64,000 nucleotides of DNA from Anaeramoeba flamelloides (taxonomy: Eukaryota; Metamonada; Anaeramoebidae). Position numbers and translations under genes: made by a program. The stretch is taken from the NCBI GenBank assembly GCA_027625915.1, contig JANTQA010000072.1:2356001-2420000 (forward strand). The letters run 5' to 3'. A model generated the notes under the pieces. It worked only from the letters and a program-made list of their open reading frames with translations, was not told the origin of the DNA and did no database searches. Positions within the stretch are counted from its first letter, which is position 1, and every line of letters begins with the position of its first letter. This document shows positions 1-11,812 of this stretch, piece by piece.

Positions 1-407
1 TGCCTGGGTTTATGATCATGGCTAATTTCTGTAGGTGTTTGTAGATCCTCGACATTTATAGATTATCAACATTTGTAGATTTTTTCAGGGTTTGGCTTCA
101 TGAAAAATATTTTCATGGATTTGATTTCCACGAATTATATTTATTTTTTGAGAAAATTAAAAATAGAATACATTTACTTCACAGATATCATCCGTTTTAG
201 ATCGGGATTAAAAACAATTCATACAAAATAAAGTTAATCTCACTTCGCTCAGAAAAATTTATCTTTTTGAAGCTTAGTGTAAAAAAAAAATTTGTCTTCA
301 AATTCCGAGAATCTACAAATGTCTGCATTTTACGAAAAAAAATCAGATTTAAATATGTTCTATTTTTTTTTTTTTGAATAATTGGGGTGAAAAAAAAAGT
401 GTTTTAT
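1..407. other. AT-rich stretch without a recognised gene
   Basis: No exon, RNA gene or clear repeat boundary is visible. Short motifs with GTAGAT and ACATTT recur around positions 40-80 and, inverted, near 310-330, which hints at an old inverted-repeat element. Confidence 0.5.
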
Positions 408-985
408 TATTGAAGAAGTGGAAATTGCACTCTAGATAATCTTTTACTGAAATTCTTTAAAAGTAATTTAAGCATAAAATCATAGATTCCACGATTATCA
501 ATTCAAGAGAAAGTCATACATAAATTTTCTTAGGTTTAAAAAGCAAAATGGAAAAATTGAAAAGCAAAAGCAAATAGTCGAGAAATAAAAAGCAAAAAAA
601 GAAATTTAAAAAAAGTTTATAAGGATCAATTGGTAAAATATCAAAAAACAATGCTATCTTGAATTAAGAAACGACAAAATCACATCCACGATACTTTTGG
701 TTAATTTAATTTGATAATTCATTATGAGTGTTCATTTGGGGGTGAGTTGTTTAATTGTTGTAATTTCTTTTTTATTTTTGATCTGATTTTTTTTTTTTTT
801 TGATCTGATTTGATACAAATCTTTCGTATTTTTTAGCGTTTATTTTTTAGTTTTTATTTTCTAATTACTCATACTGTTGCATTTCAGTATTTTAGTATTA
901 GCAGGTAACCGCTTATTCTTTTTCATTTGTAACTCTTCTTCCCAATATAAAGAAATTCATACAGGAAAAAAAAAAGGGGGGGGGA
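408..985 (-). repeat. SINE-like element with a LINE-derived 3' tail, copy 1
   Basis: On the minus strand this element ends in a tail (about 408-510) that matches the 3' end of the LINE at 49640-50594, including the GAAGTG...CACTC hairpin-like terminus and the last codons of the LINE ORF. The remaining body is not LINE sequence but is shared, in the same order, with 34918-35475: a GCAAAAGC-rich stretch, then CACGATACTTTTGGTT, TTGTTTAATTGTTGTAATTTC, a poly-T run, and TTTGTAACTCTTCTTCC. The shared composite structure in two places argues that body and tail moved as one unit. No tRNA-type A or B box was found in the body. Confidence 0.6.
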
Positions 986-1019
986 ATAAAAAAAGGAAAT
1001 AAACCTTGTTTCAGTACAA

Positions 1020-1660
1020 GACCCAACATTTTTTTCAAATATCAATTATTTTATATAATTGACCTTTGAAGAACAAACAAGAAATAAGCATAATAATATA
1101 CATCAAAAATTTTTGATATCCGTCTAAAAGAAAACTAATTAATCAATAAATTTTCTTAAAAATTAAAAAACTCAAATTCTTAGTTCAACATTGAGAAAAA
1201 CAAGAATGTTTGTTTTGATCTTCTACTGCTATTTGAATAATAAATAGAGAACAATTTCCACCTCGATTTCCATACTTTTGTTTTAGAAATCAAGTCTTCA
1301 AACGAAGTAGATTGAGATTAGTGGTCTCTATTTGAAAAAGGAAATGAAAATGAAGTGAAAATTTTTTTCACATTTATTAAACAAATATCAGGATCAAAGA
1401 TCCAAATAAAATTCTAATAGAAATCAATATGATTTCTCAACAATCATTTTCACAGTTTTGATAACAGTCGAATAACACGTTTTTACCAAATGACTATTGA
1501 TTTTGCAATAAAAAAAATTTTTTGAAACTTAATTACGTTCATAAAAAAAAAAATGAAAAAAAAAAAACAAAAATGTGCAAAAATGTGAAAAAATGATTTC
1601 AATTTTGAAAATTTCAAAATAAAATTTTTCTTCTAATATCCATGCAAATCCTTTAAATAC
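1020..1660 (+). repeat. Dispersed repeat J, copy 1
   Basis: Parallels 12640-13070 in the same orientation: ATCAATTA...TATAAT near the start, a shared core at about 1390-1480 (AAATAAAATTCTAATAGAAAT, then a block with ATAACACGTTTTTACC), and a shared end with GATTTCAATTTT. Copy 2 is shorter. No coding potential is seen. A 30-bp motif just downstream (1678-1708) occurs inverted at about 30165-30195 and may be an element end. Confidence 0.55.
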
Positions 1661-2058
1661 ATGTATTTCACTCATTACAACTGGTACCCTTTGACTGGAA
1701 AATAGTTTATTATCATTGATATTATTTAGGGTAGTTGATCCCTCATATTTTTCTTTATTTATTTATTATTCAAAGGAAAAGAAAGAAAATTTTGAATGAT
1801 TCCCTTCAACTTTTTCAAATAAAAAAAAAAAAAAACTTTAACTTTTAAAATTTTTAATTTGATATTTTTCGAAAAAGTGATACTTAAATTTTCAAAAATT
1901 CATAAATCAAAATAATTATTTTCTGTTTTTAAAAGAAATAATTGAAGATAAAATAGGAATTGAACCAACCAAGATGTTTTCAGTTTTTTTCTTTATTCTG
2001 GTTTTCATCTAAAAGGGTAAAAATAAAAAGAAGAGAAAAAAGTAAATTAAATGCATAC

Positions 2059-5000
2059 AATGAAATTGTAACGGCATTTGTCCCTTCAAAACTTCCATAA
2101 AGAATACTAATGACTCTATTTAACAACCCAAACGTTGTGGAAGACCATTGTATAATTGTGCATTTTCTATGTATCCAATCTTTAGCCAAAGTACCTAATA
2201 ATTCCCAAGATCTTAGATCTTGTGTCTCTGAAATTAGCCAGATTTCAAATAAGATCTTATTAAGAAAGAAATTATTAAACATAAAAATAAAAATTACAAT
2301 TTAATAAAAAAAATAGATTTAGTTTTAATTTTAATTTAATTGTTTTTCTCCTAATTTATTGAATCAAATTAAAATGCTATTTAAAAAAAAAAAACATAAA
2401 GTTGAAAAGAAATAATTACTTTTAGCATATGAACAGAAAGTTTTTTCGTTAAAAATGGTTCAATAATTGTCCCTTCATCTCTTAAAAATGAATCTGTGAT
2501 ACCCAATAAAATATTAAGTAAATATGTCCAACTGTCTGAACTTAAAAAATCTTTATCTTTCGATTTGATTCGATTGAAAATTGAAATTACAGCTTGACAT
2601 AATTCAATGTGTTTTTTGCAAAGTTCTTTTGTTAGGTTTTTTCTTTGTTCAAAAATTAGAGAAAGGTGCCCAAATATTTCCTATGAGATAATAAGAATCA
2701 TAAAATAATTTTTAATAAAATAAAAAAGAAATAAATGTCAAAAAATGTGGGTTGTTTATTTTTTAATGTTATTATTTTTCTTTTTATATTTCTAATTATG
2801 AATAAGATTACTATTTTTATCTGTGAACAGATAAAGTAAAATAAAAAATGCAAAATTTAGTGAAAGTTTTTGGATGTTTTCTACAAAAATCATATTTTTT
2901 GTACTTAATATATGGGAAAAATATAATTTTGTTCAATTAAAAATAAGCATGAAAAATCAATCTTTTCAAATAAGTGGGATTAAAAACTCCTCGCTTCAAT
3001 TACAATCAAAAAATATAGAAAAAAAAAATCATTTAAGAAATTTTAAAAGACACTGAAAGTTGGAAAGAATGTTTCAGTTTTTAGATTTTTTGACTTTAAA
3101 GTATATTTTGATGTAAAATTTTCTGATTTTTCTTGAAATTATTTTATAGAATAAATTAGGAAAGATCTGCAGAAATAAAAAAAATATGATGGGTGTATCA
3201 AGTTTGTGTATGTGTCTAGTGTAGAACATTTGTGTTATTTAATCATTCAAAAAATGATTATATTTATATAAAAAATCTGAAAAATTGTTTGAAAATTTTT
3301 GTTTTATTCATTGAGAATTCTTTCATGAAAAAAGAAAAATCGAGATTTTTAAACTTTTGTAACAAATTTATGAAAAAGCAAGTCCAAAATGAAATCTTAA
3401 CTATATATAAAATTTCTGTAAGGTTTTAAATTTTTCTTTATTATACTGTTTATTTACCATTCATGAAATCTTGTCAATTTTCAAAACAAGAAAGAAATAT
3501 AAAAAAACAAATTCTTTCGAAAATTTAAAATACAGCCATTTGAAAAAAGTCGTGAATAAAAGTTTTCGAAAGAATTTGTTTTTTTATATTTCTTTCTTGT
3601 TTTGAAAATTGACAAGATTTCATGAATGGTAAATAAAAAGTCTGATAAAGAAGATTTTTTATTCCTAGGTTTTTTAAAAAAGCATAAAGTTTTAAATTGG
3701 ACTTGTTTTTTTTTCATTTTTCAATTCCAGTCAGTTTAAAGACTTTTTCACTTATTTTTTGAGAATTCTAGCATGGAATTTTGTGGATTAATTTATCATT
3801 GTAAAGAATCAAAAGAATAATTGTTTCAAATTTCTCTTCAAATCGTTATGCAATACTGTCATTTTCCAATTAATTAATGAAAAATTCTTCTTTCAAATTT
3901 CAATCGCAATTCAAATTTCATCATAATCAATCAAATAAAAAACTCATCTAATTTTGGTAACCCAATTAAAAACGAATTTTACAAAATTTCTAAATAAAAA
4001 TTTAGGAATTCGGGGAGTGCCATAAAGTGTCGTAGAGTGCCGTCAAGTGCCTAGGTTTCTTTTTATTTCTCAAATTAAAAAAAAAAGCTAACGGACGTTA
4101 CTAGGTTTTCCAGAAATTAAAAGAATTGAGTAAAATCATAGATTTTTCTCTATTATTTTGAATTCTGGAAAACGTAACGGAAGTGCCTAGGTTTTTCAAG
4201 AAATTAAAAGAATTGAGTAAAATCATAGATTTTTCTCTATTCTTTTGAATTCTGGAAAACCTAACGGCAAATAAGAGGAATTAACAACTCCTCCGTTAAA
4301 TATTAAAAAAAAAAATAAAAACGAATTTTTTTTCATTAATTAAAATCTTCCTTCTTGAACTTGTAAGAAACAATGTCCATTTTCGCGAGAAGGTTACGAT
4401 TTTGAATCGTGCATATTGGCATAAAAATGATCATTTAACCCTCGTTTTAACACGAATTGTTGAATTTAAAGAAAAAAATTTTTTAGCAACATTAACAAAT
4501 AAATTTGAAGGAAAACTAAATTTTTATAATTATAAAATTGGAAATTTCATTTTGTTAATTTCGAAAGTTTAATGAATATTTCAGATAAATTTAAAACAAT
4601 AAGAAATAAATAAAACTGAGTGTAAGACAACAAAATTTTCACAGATAGTTGGCTTAAATATGATAAAAAAATCATTTAACATTGAAACAAAAAATATATT
4701 ATTTTGTACAAATGCATTTTTATGTTTTTATAAATTGTATTTATTGAAAATTTTTTTTTGAATTGTAAAGTTTTCATGAAGTTGAAGGTATATATCTTAA
4801 GTTGGGTTTTTTAAACTTTTTCATTAACATTTCTCACAGCAATAACAACAACAATGTAAATTGAGATTTTTCAGTTGTTTTTTCCAAAATGTTCATATTT
4901 AAAATTAATAAAAAATTGACATTTTAAAAAAATGCTTTGAAAAAGAGATAATTTTGTCCTTATGAGATACAATGCAATTAAGTTATGGGTGTGTGTTATT

Positions 5001-5850
5001 GTTGTCCGTTTTTGAGAGAAGATAAACTGAGTGTATAATTGGCCACCTTCTTGCAAAAATGTTTATTATAACTTTTTTTTTAAATTAGAATTCAACAGTA
5101 TATTTTTATTTCCAAAAACGGGATTTTTACATCAGCAAAAAAGAGAAAAAACACAGGATCATCACAAATAAAGCAAAAACCAAATTTTTCAAGATTAATT
5201 TTGCTAGGATCTGGCTAACTGAACTACCGAGAAACAAGGGAAATATTTTAAATTGGAACTTAACAGTAACTGAAATTTTCAAACTGTGAAATATTGTTGA
5301 AAAATTTGACTTGTTTAATAAAGTGTGACAATTGTTTTGATTTGACTTTTTTTAAAAAGAATTTTTTTTTTTTTTTTTTTTTCTCTCAAAAGAGAAAGCT
5401 TGGTTTTTTGGAAAAAAACTATTTGAGTTTTATAATTGAAAAGATCGTACCTTTCACTCCACCTTTTGTGGTCGATGAAAAAATAGGATTCCTAAAAAAA
5501 ACACATTTGGTCACTTTGAAAGATGAATTAAAAAAGGCGGTTTTGTTTCTTTTTTTGAAAAAAGAAAAAAAAGAATCTTACTTGGTAAAAGAAATTTTTT
5601 TTTTGATCAAACACAGACGGCAGATTTAATCCAAGTATCCAAGAATCATAAATTTTAAGTGCAACTGAAATGATTTGGTGTTCTTCAATGGGTAAGGCAA
5701 AAGCTTGGCCGGTAACTTCCAAGAACCATTTCATGTGGAATGTGCTTGGGATCAAATTATCTAGATTTGAGCATTCCAAAAGATAGTTGAGTATTTGTGA
5801 AATTACACTTTTTTTTAGAGCATGTGGAAAACGAACTAAAACATCAGTTT
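2059..5850 (-). CDS. RALGAPB: RALGAPB-like Ral/TSC-type GAP subunit, N-terminal part (3 exons seen)
   Basis: The family's beta subunit pairs with a catalytic alpha subunit that stimulates Ral GTPase. Three exons are readable on the minus strand: about 5850-5582, 2680-2420 and 2255-2059. The first two junctions are GT-AG and phase 0: ...KNFFYQ|EIFGHLSLIFEQ... and ...SVHMLK|ILFEIWLISETQD.... Order and motifs follow the N-terminus of human RALGAPB: a FP...V segment, MKWFLEVTG..FALPIE, IYDSWILGL, WTYLLNILLGITDSFL, LFEIWL, DWIHR, and QWS...LLNRVISILYG. The 5' end is unresolved: homology seems to extend to about 5875 but no AG acceptor is there; an AG at 5851-5852 gives the start listed. The third exon may end at a GTATGC donor at 2058, but the next exon was not found, so the GAP-like C-terminal part is missing from the window. 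The intron 2681-5581 is full of hairpin repeats. Confidence 0.82.
3449..3637. repeat. Perfect 75-bp-arm inverted repeat inside the RALGAPB intron
   Basis: Arms 3449-3523 and 3563-3637 are exact reverse complements around a 39-bp loop. Beyond the perfect core the symmetry continues imperfectly: AGCAAGTCCAAAATG near 3378 faces ACAAGTCCAATTT (reverse strand) near 3695, and GAGAATTC with a nearby CATG occurs on both outer sides (about 3315 and 3763). A CCTAGGTTTT motif at about 3664 links it to the hairpin-module family at 4005-4300. Confidence 0.9.
4005..4300. repeat. Hairpin-module array 1 (two tandem palindromic units)
   Basis: Two near-identical units, about 4088-4180 and 4173-4267, each hold an imperfect palindrome built on AAAAGAATTGAGTAAAATC and its complement, ending in TTTTGAATTCTGGAAAAC. 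They are bounded by CTAACGG or GTAACGG and GTGCCTAGGTTT. The array is led by short repeats of the type AGTGCC and GTCGTAGAGTGCC at 4013-4050. It lies in the RALGAPB-like intron. Confidence 0.8.
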
Positions 5851-7437
5851 CTTTTATTTTGTACAATTCGGTATTTTTTAGAAGAAGAAATTTTTGTTTT
5901 TAAAAATAGAAGTGGGGATTGTTTATGATTTCGAAATTCGACAAAAAGGAAGCAAAGGGATTTTACTGATCCGGTGTTGGTTTGGAGTTACTTGTGAGAT
6001 GTGGTTCAAAAACATCTCAAAAGATCAATATCAAAAACAAAAACAAAAAAAAAAATAGAGAAAAAATAAAAACTTTCCTTTATTTATTCAAAAGATCAAG
6101 AGAACTTGTTACTCAACAGAGAACTAATTTTTGTTTTTTTCAATTTGCAAAATTTGTTTAATTTTTAAATTTTCTTCTTTCTTGTAAACTTTTCCATTTT
6201 GTCTTTTTTGTCACCCTCAACAAGAAAAAATTTCAAGAAAAGAGTATTATTTAAGAAGGTGTCAAAAAGTGTAAAATTTGAAAAGGAAGAATTTCCAAAT
6301 CTTGTCTTGAATAAAATTCTTTCTCCAATCGAAAAATCTTAGTAAGGTATTCAAATTTAGAAATATAAACTTTTGAGAAAATTCTCACTTCAGAGACATT
6401 GAAAAAACTTTTGTGAAACCCGGTTTATGAAAATCTATTCTTATAGTTTAGAGCCAACTACAATTGGTGGACAGATCTATTATTTGATTGAAAAATATAA
6501 AAGTTTGTTTCTAAGAGAATTAGATTCAATAAGTAATCTGAAGAAGAAAAGGGAAAATATTTTCAATCAGATCTTCATATATCCTTCCTTTAAAAAGATT
6601 TGACCTATTAAGTTTTCCCATTTATATGTGAGACTTTTATGGTTTTGTTTAGGTTGAAGTATTTTCAGTTGTTTATCCAAAGATTAAAATAAATGTTTTT
6701 GCAAAAAATGTAGTTTTGTTGATTTTTTTATGTTCTAATGTAAAGACCTCTACTTCCAATAGAGTAGTATCAAAGAGTGGCATTGATTCGAGATAAATTA
6801 GAGGTTTCTTTGTAGTTTTTAGAACTTTGATACTAATAAGTAATTAAGGGGTTCGCATACTAAAAAAAATCAAATAGATAAAAAAGAAAATAAAATTAAA
6901 CAACTTAACAAAAAAATCACAAGTTTAAAATACACTATTTAAGTGATTATATTAAATAATTGATATGTCTTGTTATTATATTAAATTTTCAAAGTTTTAA
7001 AAAAATTAAAATTAAAAATAATTGAATTTCCCTTTTAAAGGCTGAAGGGGTGTTTTTTATGGGAAAAATGTTATTTTGTAATTTTTTTGCCCTTTTCAAG
7101 AAAAAAATTTTCAAAATATTGGTTTTGTAAAATTCAGCTGGGTAATTTAAAGAATGGGGTTTACAAACATTTGTTTCAATTTCAAAAAAATATCTCAAGA
7201 TAATTATATAATTTTGTCAACAACTTCTAAAGTCTTTTTTTATTTAGTTTTTTTTTTTTTTTTTTAGATCTCTTAAATCTATTTATAATTTATTTTTTGA
7301 AAACTTGGGGGGATTGATTTTCCAAAATATTATCTTTCCATTTTTAATTTTTTTTTTTAATTTTTTTTATCAAAATTTTAATATTTTATTTTAAATTCTT
7401 GATCGCGTCTTGGTTTGTCAATAAATATAAAGAACAA

Positions 7438-7675
7438 AAAGGAAAATACTATTTATTGCAAAATAAATGGAACAAAATTTTCATTCAGCTTTCCGAAAAA
7501 TGATTTCAAAAGAATACCTTTCAAATTTTTAAGACCTTAAATAAACTTAAATTATTATTCTTTTCCCTTTTAGAATTGGAGTCTTTCTAGATATATTTTA
7601 ATTCTTGAGGTGTTTTATTTTTGGAAAGCCAAATGAAAATTTTGTTCCATTTATTTTACAATCAACAGTATTTTT
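7438..7675. repeat. Inverted repeat with arms of about 60 bp
   Basis: The left arm at about 7438-7502 (core AAATAAATGGAACAAAATTT) is an imperfect reverse complement of 7617-7675. The two arms differ at several positions, so this is older than the perfect hairpin at 3449-3637. It directly abuts the repeat at 7700-8000. Confidence 0.75.
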
Positions 7676-7699
7676 CAATAAATACAAAATAACAAAAAA

Positions 7700-8000
7700 A
7701 TTTCAGATTATAGTATTTGTTGAATTTTTTAGGACAATTTGCCTCTCCTTGATCAGTATGTTTCTTAAACAAATAGGATTGTGTGGTTTGTTCACCAATT
7801 GTCATTATGGGTATGTGGTCTTCACATTTTTGAAAGAATCCTAGTTAATGGTTTCAACTACAGTAATCAAAATAATACTTGTTCAGCGACTATAATCCGT
7901 GTTTCAAAATATAATCCCTACTTTTTTTTCTTCTTGTTCCAATGTAACATCCAATTCAATATCCAACATTATACCTAAGTTCAAATCAATTTTGAAGGTA
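7700..8000 (-). repeat. Decayed dispersed repeat K, copy 1, with coding remnant
   Basis: Read on the minus strand, about 7990-7860 matches 20870-21005 on the plus strand almost base for base over AAATTGGATGTT(A/G)CATTGGAA and the AAGAAGAAAAAAAAGTA(C/G)GGATTATATT block. Both copies share one reading frame with residues KIDxNLGxxL, LDVxLE and EEKKVxIIF, interrupted by stops. This looks like the remnant of a coding mobile element or duplicated gene; the family is not recognised. Confidence 0.55.
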
Positions 8001-8820
8001 AAACCCTTGATTTTTAAAGTAAATTTTAAATTATTCATGCAATTTGTTCAAAATTTTGCTAATTTTCTTATTTTTTTTTGACTTTTTTTGTTTTTTTTAT
8101 GATAAGATTTTAAAAAAAATTTTAACTCTCTTTTTTGAGATAAATTTCGCAATTTGATCCTTCATTTTTAGAATTTCATTTTAAATATGAGAACTTGAAG
8201 AAATCAATACAAAATTTAATCGGGGTTTATTGTTCATTTCTTTGATTGGTTGATGTTTGGTCTTATTATAACAAAAAAATACACTTTTTATTTTGAAATA
8301 AGGATTAAACTTTTCTGCACATTTTATTTTGACAAGAGTAGTAAGGTATATTTGACGATACCTCTCATTTTACAGGTGAATCGCCCTTGTAGAAAATTAA
8401 GTCTAATATCATCAAGAGAGTAATTTACACTCCTTCAGCAAAACAAATAAAAATTTCTTTTTTTCGTTATATTACCCGTTTTTTCCAAAATACTGAAAAA
8501 ACCATTTGTAAAAATCTTTTGGTCACTTTTCCAAAACCAATAAATCAAGTAAAAACCCACATTGTTGTTTTTATATTTTATTTTTTATGAGAGATCTTTT
8601 TTGATAAAGTTAATATTGAAACTTGACCAAAAAAAGGGGTGAAGGAATTTCGTTCCAGGTTCATCCAAATCAATGTTTTAAAAAGGAAAAAAACTAAAAG
8701 AAACTATTCATTATTAAAATGAAAAAATGTTAAAAAAACCTCTCAACAATTGATGACCAAGTTCAAATATAATGATTCTTTTATTATCCAAAATTTGTTT
8801 TTTGGTTCATTTTTCTCACA

Positions 8821-8844
8821 AAAAATAATTACGTAATTATTTTT
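8821..8844. promoter_or_regulatory. 24-bp perfect palindrome upstream of eEF1B
   Basis: The sequence is symmetric about the CG at 8832-8833 (TAATTACGTAATTA core). It lies about 137 bp before the eEF1B start codon. A role as a binding site for a dimeric factor is inference only; AT-rich DNA makes chance palindromes more likely. Confidence 0.35.
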
Positions 8845-8980
8845 CGATGAAAAAAAGCCAGTCCTGCTAAAATAGTAATTAACTGAACCTTTGAATTTAT
8901 TTCAATTAAGAAGAAAATCGAGAAGATGTAGAATCATTTTTTTTTAAAAATAATCTCACTTATTAAAATTTTTTATTATT

Positions 8981-9913
8981 ATGTCAATCATCTTAGAAAA
9001 ACCAACCTCCCCAAAAGGTTTAACTGAACTTAACAACTACTTAGCTGATAAATCATACATCAAATTGTAAATATCTTTGACTTAATATTTTTTTTTTTTT
9101 TTTTTTTTTGTTTAATTTTTGGCTTTGTTTGTTTCTTTCTTTTTTTAATTTTTTTTTTTTCAAGATTTTATTTTGCTTTTTTTTCTTTCTTTTTTTTTTT
9201 TTTTTAAATGAAACAAACAGGTCTTCTTGCTTTTTTATTTATCTGACCAAAAACTTTATTCAAAATGATTTTTACTCATTACTTTTTTTCTTCTTTTTTG
9301 TGATTAAACATGAATTTTTGGATCTTTTCAATCAATCAATAGATATACCCCAACCTCAGCTGATGTTCTTGTTTTTGACGAAATTAAAGAAAACCCAAAT
9401 GCCACCAAATACCCACATGTTGCAAGATGGTATAAACATATTGCCTTTTTCCCAGTTGAAGTAAGAGAAAAATGGGAAATCGTTAAAGATGTCAAATTCG
9501 CTGAAGAAGAAGAAGAAGAAGATAGCGATTTAGATCTCTTTGGATCTGATGATGAAGAAGATGAAGAAGAAAAAGAAAAAATGAGACAAGAAATGGAAAA
9601 ACTTAAAGCCGAAAAATTAAAAAAGATGGAAGAAAAAGAAAAAAAAAACAAATCTAGACTTGTCATGGATATTGCTCCATATGACGACGAAACAGATTTA
9701 ATGGGGGTAATTGATCCATATGTCAGATCTATCAAAATGGAAGGTCTCCTCTGGGGTTCATCTGCACTCGAAGATATTGCCTTTGGTGCCAAAAAACTTA
9801 GAATCACAGCCGTCATTGTTGATGCTCTTGTAAGTACATACGCTTTAGAAGAAGCCATCTGTGAACATGAAGATATCCAAAGTTGTGATACCGTTTCCTT
9901 TAACAAACTCTAA
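8981..9913 (+). CDS. EEF1B2: Elongation factor 1-beta (eEF1B nucleotide-exchange subunit)
   Basis: Exchanges GDP for GTP on eEF1A in the cytosol during translation. Two exons: 8981-9066 and 9343-9913, joined in phase 2 across a 276-bp intron (9067-9342, GTAAAT...AATAG) that is largely poly-T. The product is 218 residues. The N-terminal GST-C-like part shows GLTELNNYLADKSYI, then YTPTSADVLVFDEI, PHVARWYKHI. An acidic linker (EEEEEEDSDLDLFGSDDEE) precedes the EF-1 beta signature LFGSDDEEDEEE and a Lys/Glu-rich helix. The C-terminal exchange domain has LVMDIAPYDDETDL, IKMEGLLWGSS, FGAKKLRI and ends ...VSFNKL as the family does. The start is the first ATG and matches the expected N-terminus. Open frames on the opposite strand are shadows. 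Confidence 0.96.
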
Positions 9914-11780
9914 GCATTTAGTTTCATTTATTTGATAGGTTACAAATATTTCAAACAAGAAGATATTGAACGACTAACGGATGCTTTGTTTTGTTTATTT
10001 TCAATTTTTTAATGAAAAAATTATGATTCCTATTTTTTAATAATAAGGAATTAATAAGAATCAATAAAATTATTTATCCTTTAGTCTTGATCAACTTAAC
10101 TTTTGAAACGACAAGAAAACTGACCAAATTTTTTCATTTTAATTTATTTCATTTTAATTTTTTTTATTTGATTGTTGTAATTTTGAGTTTTAAAAAAAAA
10201 CAAAAAATGACTCGAGCCAATATATTTTAAAGAACAAAGCACTAGATCACATTTTTTCTTCTAATAATTGTATGTATTACCTTACAAAAAAAATTTTTTT
10301 ATTTATATAATACACTAGATAATTAAGAATGTAAACCAAAATATCACAAAAAACTTTATTTTTGAAAAGAATCAGTGTAATTCATATTTTTTGAGATGCT
10401 ACCCCATTTGTTATTAATAGAAAAAGTCCTTGGTGTTGTTTGGAAGTCTCACAAACTTTTATATGATATTGTTAGTTGGAAAAAAAAGTTATTTACTTTT
10501 GGGGAGTCTGCATAAGAATTATAAAATTTTGAAATAAACTAAATTTCATAATAAATGGCCCATCTTACATTTGGATAATGGATTGCTTTTGTATCGTTTT
10601 GAAGTTTTTCCTCTCACAATGAAAAGTTTGCAAATAAATCATTTTTTCTCTTTTTTTATTTATTCAACAGTGTTTTGTTAAAATGGAAAATGAAAATGAA
10701 AAATTGTAAAGAAGTAACAGATGAATTAACGGAAAAATTTGTTTCAAATATGAAAAAGAGATTAGATTTAGTTTTTCAAATGGAAGGAGAATCGATAAAT
10801 GGGTTTTTTACCTTTTTAAATTTTCTATTTTTTATGTAATGCTTCTTTCAAAATAAATGGTCCAATTTTTTTTAACAGTTTGTTTTATTTTTCTTTATTT
10901 TATATTGAGACAAAAAATAAATATCTCTTGAGTATAGTATTGAATATTAAAATCTAAATTTTTATATTATTAAAGATAACTTCAATTATTAAAAATGTTT
11001 TTATTTAAAATTTGATTTTTAATGGGTCAATGATTATGAAAGATAGTTTACTATGATTTTGGCTTCTATTTTTAGATTTAGAATATGAATTGAAACAAAA
11101 TCAAAAATTATAAATTTTAATAGTCATCCAAAGCAAACAATCAATCAATTTATTATACAATAATATTTATAATATTATTTTAAATTCATTCGAGCCAGAC
11201 AGAACTTATGGTATTTACACACAACAGCAACATATTTTAATTGTAGACCAATATCGAGTTCAGCAAAACCCTTAAATAATTCATTATCAAAAATTGAAAA
11301 AGATTTTGAAGCTTCCCTGGATTCTTTTCTTTTGATATTTATTTTCTATCTCTAGTTTATAACAAAGAGGTATATATATATATTATACAGTTAGAGAAAT
11401 TCAAAATTTTATCTTAAAAGCTAAATTTTAAAAATATGGGAAGATTTATCATAAAAAAATTTTTTTAATTGTTTTTTTTTTTGAATAATAATGTATTTTA
11501 CAATTTTTTTAGAGATAATAACCAATATAGATTAATAAATTAAATATCGTGCCTTAATTTTATTTTTTGAAAAACAAATATAAAAAGAAATAAAAATAAA
11601 AAAGTCTGTCCCTAATTTTGGAATTTGGATCACTCTCATAGAAATTATATATTCTATTTTATAACTCATCATTTTTTAACTGGTAAATATTTTTATGAAT
11701 AATAAATTACCACAACAAAGTTCGAACTACCTTTTTACACTTGGGTGCATCATCAGATCCCTAATCCATGTTGGGAAATG

Positions 11781-11781
11781 T

Positions 11782-11810
<29 letters not shown>
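11781..11810. repeat. (TA)n microsatellite
   Basis: An uninterrupted TA dinucleotide run within intergenic DNA. Confidence 0.95.

Positions 11811-11812
<2 letters not shown>

Larger units (their letters stand above)
5851..8980. other. Region between the RALGAPB-like and eEF1B genes
   Basis: The 5' exon and promoter of the minus-strand RALGAPB-like gene should lie here but were not resolved. An open frame at 6989-7198 on the minus strand has no recognisable motif. The stretch contains a hairpin (7438-7675), a decayed repeat copy (7700-8000) and a short palindrome (8821-8844), each listed separately. The rest is AT-rich and featureless. Confidence 0.5.

Noticed and set aside
4375-4420. Possible tRNA-like GAGAAGGTTACGATTTTGAA
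   Set aside because: No acceptor stem or T-loop of the GGTTCGAATCC type can be built around it.
4871-5056. Minus-strand ORF as an extra RALGAPB-like exon
   Set aside because: The flanking exons (ending NFFYQ and starting EIFGHL) join directly in phase and follow the family without a gap, so no exon is needed here.
5294-5629. 111-residue plus-strand ORF
   Set aside because: Mostly poly-Phe/Lys from T and A tracts, and it overlaps the RALGAPB-like exon on the other strand.
6989-7198. Minus-strand ORF of 69 residues as a 5' exon of the RALGAPB-like gene
   Set aside because: It does not resemble the family's N-terminus and shows no matching splice phase.
9328-9906. 192-residue minus-strand ORF with Ser runs
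   Set aside because: Exact antisense shadow of eEF1B exon 2; the Ser runs are the complement of its Glu/Asp codons.
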